Of a stretch of DNA of 64,000 nucleotides, positions 59,330 through 64,000 are shown in pieces. The notes below the pieces were generated by a model that saw only the letters and a program-made list of their open reading frames with translations, had not been told where the DNA came from and made no database searches. The position numbers and the translations under genes were made by a program. Positions within the stretch are counted from its first letter, which is position 1. Every line of letters begins with the position of its first letter. This stretch comes from Flavobacterium cupreum (GTDB lineage: Bacteria; Bacteroidota; Bacteroidia; Flavobacteriales; Flavobacteriaceae), in contig NZ_QWDM01000010.1 in assembly GCF_003996965.1 (NCBI RefSeq), positions 62,001 to 126,000 of the forward strand, written 5' to 3'.

Positions 59330-60958
59330 TTACATCATTCCCGGCATACCGCCACCCATTGGCATTCCGCCTCCGTTTTCTTCTTTAATATCAATTAAGG
59401 CACACTCTGTAGTTAAGATCATTCCGGCAACAGAGGCAGCATTTTCTAATGCTACACGGGTTACTTTCTTAGGATCGATAATTCCTGCTTTAAGCATGTC
59501 TACATATTCGTCAGTTTTGGCATTGTATCCGTAATCACCTGAACCTTCAGAAACTTTCGCTACTACTACAGAACCTTCAAGACCTGCATTTTCAACGATA
59601 GTTCTTAATGGAGATTCAACAGCACGGGATACAATCTGAATACCTGTAGCCTCGTCAGCGTTGTCAGCTTTAAGATCTGCTAAAGCAACTTTAGCTCTTA
59701 ATAATGCTACACCACCACCAGCAACGATTCCTTCTTCAACAGCAGCACGGGTTGCGTGTAAAGCATCGTCAACTCTGTCTTTTTTCTCTTTCATTTCCAC
59801 TTCAGAAGCAGCACCAACATAAAGAACAGCAACACCACCTGCTAATTTAGCCAAACGCTCCTGTAATTTTTCTTTATCATAATCAGAGGTAGTAGTTTCC
59901 ATCTGACCTTTAATTTGGTTTACTCTGTTTTTGATGATATCAGCTTCACCAGCACCACTTACAATTGTAGTGTTGTCTTTATCGATAGAAACTCTTTTTG
60001 CAGTTCCTAACATCTCGATAGTGGTGTTTTCAAGTGTATACCCTCTTTCTTCAGAAATTACGGTTCCACCAGTTAAAATAGCGATATCTTCTAACATTGC
60101 TTTTCTTCTGTCTCCAAAACCAGGAGCTTTTACAGCAGCAATTTTAAGAGCACCTCTTAATTTATTTACTACAAGAGTAGACAGCGCTTCTCCGTCAACA
60201 TCTTCAGCAATAATCAACAATGGCTTTCCTGATTGTGCAACCGGTTCTAAAACAGGTAGTAATTCTTTTAAAGAAGATACTTTTTTGTCGTATAATAAGA
60301 TGTATGGAGAGTCTAATTCAACTTCCATTTTCTCTGGATTTGTAACGAAATATGGAGAAAGGTATCCTCTGTCAAACTGCATTCCTTCAACAACATCAAC
60401 GTAAGTATCTGTTCCTTTAGCCTCTTCAACAGTAATTACCCCTTCTTTACCTACTTTAGCGAAAGCTGTAGCGATCAAATCACCAATCACTTCGTCATTG
60501 TTTGCAGAAATAGAAGCAATTTGTTTGATTTTATCAGAATCACTTCCAACCACTTTAGCTTGTTTTGCCAAATCAGCAACGATAGCTTCAACGGCTTTAT
60601 CAATACCGCGTTTCAAGTCCATTGGATTTGCTCCTGCAGCAACGTTTTTCAAACCTTCCTTTACAATCGCCTGAGCTAAAACTGTAGCAGTTGTAGTTCC
60701 GTCTCCTGCCAAATCATTGGTTTTAGAAGCAACTTCCTTAACCATTTGCGCGCCCATGTTTTCTAACGGGTCTTTTAATTCGATTTCTTTTGCAACCGAA
60801 ACTCCATCTTTAGTAACCGTTGGTCCACCAAATGATTTTCCGATAATTACGTTACGACCTTTTGGTCCAAGAGTTACTTTTACAGCATTTGCCAATGCAT
60901 CAACACCACGTTTTAATCCGTCACGTGCTTCAATATCAAATTTTATATCTTTTGCCAT
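59330..60958 (-). CDS. groEL: Chaperonin GroEL (Hsp60)
   Basis: A 542-residue chaperonin subunit. AKDIKFDIEARDGLKRGVDA, LGPKGRNVIIGKSFG, the nucleotide-binding GDGTTTATVLAQ, apical residues and the terminal GGMPMGGGMPGMM tail are typical. It forms double seven-membered rings that fold cytoplasmic proteins with GroES. It lies 84 bases downstream of groES in the same direction, presumably one operon. Confidence 0.99.
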   Translation of the reverse strand: MAKDIKFDIEARDGLKRGVDALANAVKVTLGPKGRNVIIGKSFGGPTVTKDGVSVAKEIELKDPLENMGAQMVKEVASKTNDLAGDGTTTATVLAQAIVKEGLKNVAAGANPMDLKRGIDKAVEAIVADLAKQAKVVGSDSDKIKQIASISANNDEVIGDLIATAFAKVGKEGVITVEEAKGTDTYVDVVEGMQFDRGYLSPYFVTNPEKMEVELDSPYILLYDKKVSSLKELLPVLEPVAQSGKPLLIIAEDVDGEALSTLVVNKLRGALKIAAVKAPGFGDRRKAMLEDIAILTGGTVISEERGYTLENTTIEMLGTAKRVSIDKDNTTIVSGAGEADIIKNRVNQIKGQMETTTSDYDKEKLQERLAKLAGGVAVLYVGAASEVEMKEKKDRVDDALHATRAAVEEGIVAGGGVALLRAKVALADLKADNADEATGIQIVSRAVESPLRTIVENAGLEGSVVVAKVSEGSGDYGYNAKTDEYVDMLKAGIIDPKKVTRVALENAASVAGMILTTECALIDIKEENGGGMPMGGGMPGMM

Positions 60959-61042
60959 TTTTTTAATTTTTGTTTAATGTTTGGTTTGTTTCAAGTTCCA
61001 AGTCTTAATTCGTAGTACTTAGAAACTTAATACTTATTATTT

Positions 61043-61318
61043 TTAGATTATCGCTAAGATATCATCCTCACGCATGATCAAATAATCAGTTCCTTCCAGT
61101 TTTAATTCTGTTCCTGCATATTTACCATATAGAACAGTGTCGCCAACTTTTACGGTCATAGTGTGATCTTTAGATCCATTTCCTACAGCTACTACAGTTC
61201 CTTTTTGTGGTTTCTCTTTGGCAGTGTCCGGAATAAAAATTCCTGAAGCAGTTTTGGTCTCAGCTGCTACAGGCTCAATAAGTACGCGGTCTGAAAGCGG
61301 TTTAATATTTAAAGCCAT
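61043..61318 (-). CDS. groES: Co-chaperonin GroES (Hsp10)
   Basis: A 91-residue co-chaperonin. IKPLSDRVLIEPV is the family start, the mobile loop (TKTASGIFIPDTAKEKPQKG) contacts GroEL, and DTVLYGKYAGTELKLEG with YLIMREDDILAII completes the barrel. No CIRCE inverted repeat was seen upstream, so heat-shock control by HrcA is not evident. A terminator for secG lies between. Confidence 0.98.
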   Translation of the reverse strand: MALNIKPLSDRVLIEPVAAETKTASGIFIPDTAKEKPQKGTVVAVGNGSKDHTMTVKVGDTVLYGKYAGTELKLEGTDYLIMREDDILAII

Positions 61319-61405
61319 AATTTTATTTTATATTAGGTTATATTTTTTTAATGTTCTGTAAACTTTCAGAAATTGTGCCATGCTCAAAAAACTGACATTT
61401 TTTCT

Positions 61406-61438
61406 TAAAAAAAATGCCAGCTTTGACAGGCTGGCATC
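61406..61438 (-). terminator. Terminator of secG
   Basis: ATGCCAGC (61414-61421) and GCTGGCAT (61430-61437) pair; on the minus strand eight T follow (61406-61413). Confidence 0.85.
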
Positions 61439-61458
61439 TTAATTTTATATCAGAAATA

Positions 61459-61797
61459 TTATTTTGCTGCCGGAGCTGCAGGAGCAGGAGTTCCTTGTAC
61501 AGGAGCTGCAGGCGTTGTAGCAGGTGCTTCGGTTTTTTCAATAAGTTTAGAATCAGTATCGCTTAATGATCCTGTAAAGCTTAAGCTTGAAAGTAAGATT
61601 AATGCAATAAGGATAGTAGCCAACGTCCAGGTACTTTTGTCTAAAAAGTCTGTTGTTTTTTGTACTCCACCTAACATTTGAGTTCCGCTGATAGTAGAAG
61701 ACAATCCGCCTCCTTTAGGGTTTTGAACCATGATTACTACGATCAATAGAAAGCAAACTATTGTGATTAAAACTAAAAAAATTGAAAATGTGCTCAT
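61459..61797 (-). CDS. secG: Preprotein translocase subunit SecG
   Basis: A 112-residue membrane protein with two helices (about 3-22 and 52-72) and between them the SecG motif VQNPKGGGLSSTISGTQMLG. It assists SecYE in exporting unfolded proteins. The tail beyond residue 85 is Ala/Pro-rich (APATTPAAPVQGTPAPAAPA) and probably disordered. It follows the TPR gene after three bases. Confidence 0.95.
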   Translation of the reverse strand: MSTFSIFLVLITIVCFLLIVVIMVQNPKGGGLSSTISGTQMLGGVQKTTDFLDKSTWTLATILIALILLSSLSFTGSLSDTDSKLIEKTEAPATTPAAPVQGTPAPAAPAAK

Positions 61798-61800
61798 TGT

Positions 61801-63420
61801 TTAATTATTATTGTTATTTTGTTGTAAAATCTTTATATCCGAAATACGGTCTGCAAAGAAACTAATTTTTTCTGGATATTTCAAAATTAATATTTGATAA
61901 GCTTGTATCGCTTTTGTATATTTTTTTTGCTCCAGATATACCCGGGCCAGAGTTTCGGTCATTAAATATGAATTGTCCTCGTTTTTATTGGGGTCAAGCA
62001 CCACCGTTGGAACAATTGCAGTGGGTTTTATAGGCGGAATTTTCGGATTTGTTTCAATAAATTTATTAATAATCTCCGCTTTTTTCTTTTTCTCTTCTTC
62101 AATTGACTCAGTTTCCTGTCTTTCAGCAACAGGTTCAGTTACAGGCTCCGGAGTTTTTTCGGTTTCTTGTACTGCTTCTGTTTTTTCTGCCGGACCTTCT
62201 TTTGTTCGGTCAATTGGTTCTGTTCGGGCTAATTGCAGCCATTCCTGAAAAGAATGTTTTTCATTAGCAGAAAAATCCAACGGTTTTCCGATTTCCAGAT
62301 TTTCTTCGGCATTTTTTACCGTTTCAGCAATCTCAGTTTCTTTTAAATCTTCAAAAACAACTGTTGTAGCTTCTTTTACAGCATTATAGACTGACTCTTC
62401 AATCGGTTCAACACGTACTTCAGGGATTTTTTCTGTTTCCTGCACGGTAATCGGTTCATCAGTACTAATTAGAGTTTCTTCTTCTTTTTCAAAAGTGGAA
62501 GCAGGCTGCTCCACGAAAGAATCAATGGTAATCTCTTCCACTATAATTCGCTCTTCTGTAGCACTTGGAGTTTCTTCTTGTACTGAAGCCTGAACAGGCT
62601 GTTCAACAAAAGAATCAATGGTGATTTCTTCAATTACAATTGGTTCTTCTGTAACAATTGGAGTTTCTTCCTCCGTAAAAGTAGAAACAGGTTGTTCAAC
62701 AACAGAATTAATGGTAATCTCTTCAGTTATAAGCGGTTCTTCAGTAACGATTGGAGTTTCTTCTACAGAAGCGGAAACAGGCTCCACAAAAGAATCGATG
62801 GTAACTTCTTTTACTAGTACCGGTTCTTCAACAATACCTGGAGTTTCTTCTTTGACAGCCGGAGTGAAATTTTCTACAAAAGAATCTAAAGTAATTTCTT
62901 CGATTGCGATTGTTTTTTCAATTACGACTGGAGCTTCTTCTTTTACGGGAGTCAGAACAGGCTGTTCAACAACAATATCAACCGGTTTTTCTTCCGCTTT
63001 TTTAGGTTCTTCAAAAACTACTGTTGTGGCTTCCCTTATAGATGACAAAATAGATTGTTCAATCGGATCAATTCTTATTTCGGGAACTTTCTGGATTTCC
63101 GGTAAAACGATTTCAATTTCAAAAACCGTAATATTCAAAAGATCTTTGAGTTTCTGATCGTAATATTCATTTTGTATAGAGACAAAGGTCTCAGATGTAA
63201 TAAAGTCAAACAATACAGAACGATCTGTAGTATGTGCTGCAGTAACTTTTAAGGCATAATTATACTTAAAACTATTCTGGTTGTAAAGCCCTTTCAATCG
63301 CAATGCCCTTGCACTTTGAAAATAGGGAAATTCATTCAGAACATTGCCTAATGCTTCCGTTTGCTTTTCAGTAATAGCATCGGGTTTGTTTATTAGGTGT
63401 GTATAATCAGTTACATTCAT
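61801..63420 (-). CDS. TPR-containing protein with acidic tandem repeats
   Basis: A 539-residue protein without signal peptide. Residues about 1-110 form a conserved start (VTDYTHLINKPDAITEKQTE, FPYFQSARALRLKGLYNQ). About 155-330 holds five imperfect repeats of roughly 30 residues built on EEITIDSFVEQPV, very rich in Glu, Val and Thr. The C-terminus (LARVYLEQKKYTKAIQAYQI and ILKYPEKISFF) is a tetratricopeptide motif, and the chain ends in an Asn run. Function unknown; the conserved neighbours secG and lptE hint at an envelope-assembly role. Confidence 0.82.
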   Translation of the reverse strand: MNVTDYTHLINKPDAITEKQTEALGNVLNEFPYFQSARALRLKGLYNQNSFKYNYALKVTAAHTTDRSVLFDFITSETFVSIQNEYYDQKLKDLLNITVFEIEIVLPEIQKVPEIRIDPIEQSILSSIREATTVVFEEPKKAEEKPVDIVVEQPVLTPVKEEAPVVIEKTIAIEEITLDSFVENFTPAVKEETPGIVEEPVLVKEVTIDSFVEPVSASVEETPIVTEEPLITEEITINSVVEQPVSTFTEEETPIVTEEPIVIEEITIDSFVEQPVQASVQEETPSATEERIIVEEITIDSFVEQPASTFEKEEETLISTDEPITVQETEKIPEVRVEPIEESVYNAVKEATTVVFEDLKETEIAETVKNAEENLEIGKPLDFSANEKHSFQEWLQLARTEPIDRTKEGPAEKTEAVQETEKTPEPVTEPVAERQETESIEEEKKKKAEIINKFIETNPKIPPIKPTAIVPTVVLDPNKNEDNSYLMTETLARVYLEQKKYTKAIQAYQILILKYPEKISFFADRISDIKILQQNNNNN

Positions 63421-63509
63421 TTTTGTTTTTTTAATCGTTTATTCCTTTCCTTGTTAAATTGTTCGAAAACCGATCTAACGGTTAACCGATTCAACAGGTC
63501 AATATTTTT

Positions 63510-64000
63510 TTACCATTTAGCTAATGACTCATTAAAAATATCCTGGGTAATTCTGTCGTAAATCTCTTTAATGGCAGCATTCAGGGAAGATCCTACAAGT
63601 TGTTCTGTTCCGGGATAATCTTTGTAGAACTCAAATGTTTTTTCGAAATCATCAGATTCTTTATTCTTATTGGTAAATCTCACATTAATACGGATTGTTA
63701 AACGGTTTTGGGCTGCGCCCACATCACCGCCTGATGTCACCGCAGTTGCTGTCATTGGAGTTGTTCTGTAGTCTACAATTTCTCCTTCATACACCAAATC
63801 CCCGCCATTGCTGACAAGGTTCAAATTAGTCTGATTCTGAATTAAATCCTGCAATGCCAGCGTAAAGTCCCTGTCGATTCCCGGCTCGATCAAATCGGCA
63901 TTGTTCTGGAAAAAGTTAACCTGAAACGTTTTTGCATCAATTTTTCCTGTCCCTGTAAAATTGTAAACAGAACAGCCACTTAACATAAAGAGGCTCATTA
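63510..64000 (-). CDS. lptE: LptE-family LPS-assembly lipoprotein, N-terminus at window edge
   Basis: At least 162 residues are visible. MLSGC is a lipobox (Cys about residue 9 from the ATG at 63998), which is unusually close to that Met, so the true start is probably just beyond the window. SVYNFTGTGKIDAKTFQVNF and NLVSNGGDLVYEGEIVDYRT are characteristic of the Bacteroidota LptE family, which plugs the LptD barrel for lipopolysaccharide export. The frame is open at the window end. Confidence 0.88.
   Translation of the reverse strand, partial: MSLFMLSGCSVYNFTGTGKIDAKTFQVNFFQNNADLIEPGIDRDFTLALQDLIQNQTNLNLVSNGGDLVYEGEIVDYRTTPMTATAVTSGGDVGAAQNRLTIRINVRFTNKNKESDDFEKTFEFYKDYPGTEQLVGSSLNAAIKEIYDRITQDIFNESLAKW

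Noticed and set aside
59931..60404. 157-codon plus-strand frame opposite groEL
   Set aside because: A low-complexity antisense shadow of a highly conserved gene; no promoter or protein-like motif.
62618..63157. 179-codon Ser/Thr/Val-rich plus-strand frame
   Set aside because: It is the antisense image of the acidic repeats in the TPR protein.

Overview
The window is AT-rich chromosomal DNA from a member of the Bacteroidota, almost certainly a Flavobacterium. Three things point there: the gliding-motility genes gldB and gldC, a division/cell-wall (dcw) cluster with the usual flavobacterial gene content, and promoters of the Bacteroidota form (TTTG, a spacer, then TAnnTTTG) in front of tRNAs and several genes. 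Strong Shine-Dalgarno sites are mostly absent, and several genes appear to start at TTG (mraZ, dnaG, two CarboxypepD_reg-like paralogues). No complete insertion sequence, prophage, CRISPR array or rRNA gene was seen.

Layout. 1-9.4 kb: start of a DUF5916 outer-membrane protein, two convergent L,D-transpeptidases of different families, a decayed acetyltransferase, two identical tRNA-Gly genes, DUF805, peptidase E, then three tandem CarboxypepD_reg-like paralogues and a DUF6702 gene. 9.4-29.6 kb: an M1 aminopeptidase, TatA/B, PAP2 phosphatase, O-methyltransferase, a YceI / beta-barrel / YceI-like operon, rlmN, a polyprenyl synthase, a GNAT, an ECF sigma factor with a putative anti-sigma and a barrel protein, dnaG, a LuxR-type response regulator, nadE, gldBC, engB and an alpha/beta hydrolase. 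29.8-46.5 kb: the dcw cluster mraZ-rsmH-ftsL-ftsI-murE-mraY-murD-(four-helix-bundle cassette)-ftsW-murG-murC-ftsQ-ftsA-ftsZ, with MraZ-type operator repeats in front. 46.5-59.3 kb: a more plastic region with yqeY, tRNA-Arg, a Mpo1-like gene, lipoprotein and DUF genes, a possible secreted papain-fold protein, a tandem duplication of a 93-residue gene within palindromic repeats, a frameshifted gene, a SulP transporter, an ENPP phosphodiesterase and about 800 bases of nested repeats. 59.3-64 kb: groEL, groES, secG, a TPR protein with acidic repeats, and lptE cut by the window end.

How the genes work together. The dcw genes form an almost unbroken co-oriented unit that makes lipid II (murE, mraY, murD, murG, murC) and builds the divisome (ftsL, ftsI, ftsW, ftsQ, ftsA, ftsZ). 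The L,D-transpeptidases, the PAP2 phosphatase and the polyprenyl synthase plausibly add to the same envelope economy. gldB/gldC, tatA, secG and lptE serve gliding, export and the outer membrane.

The most unusual items are: (i) a four-helix-bundle gene bounded by about 25-base inverted repeats exactly between the murD stop and the ftsW start; (ii) a 121-base element closed by 12-base perfect inverted repeats, right behind a promoter in only one copy of the duplicated 93-residue gene; (iii) the CarboxypepD_reg-like trio; (iv) a DnaG primase with all four zinc ligands replaced; and (v) several palindromic repeat families. No new multi-gene system can be demonstrated from sequence alone.
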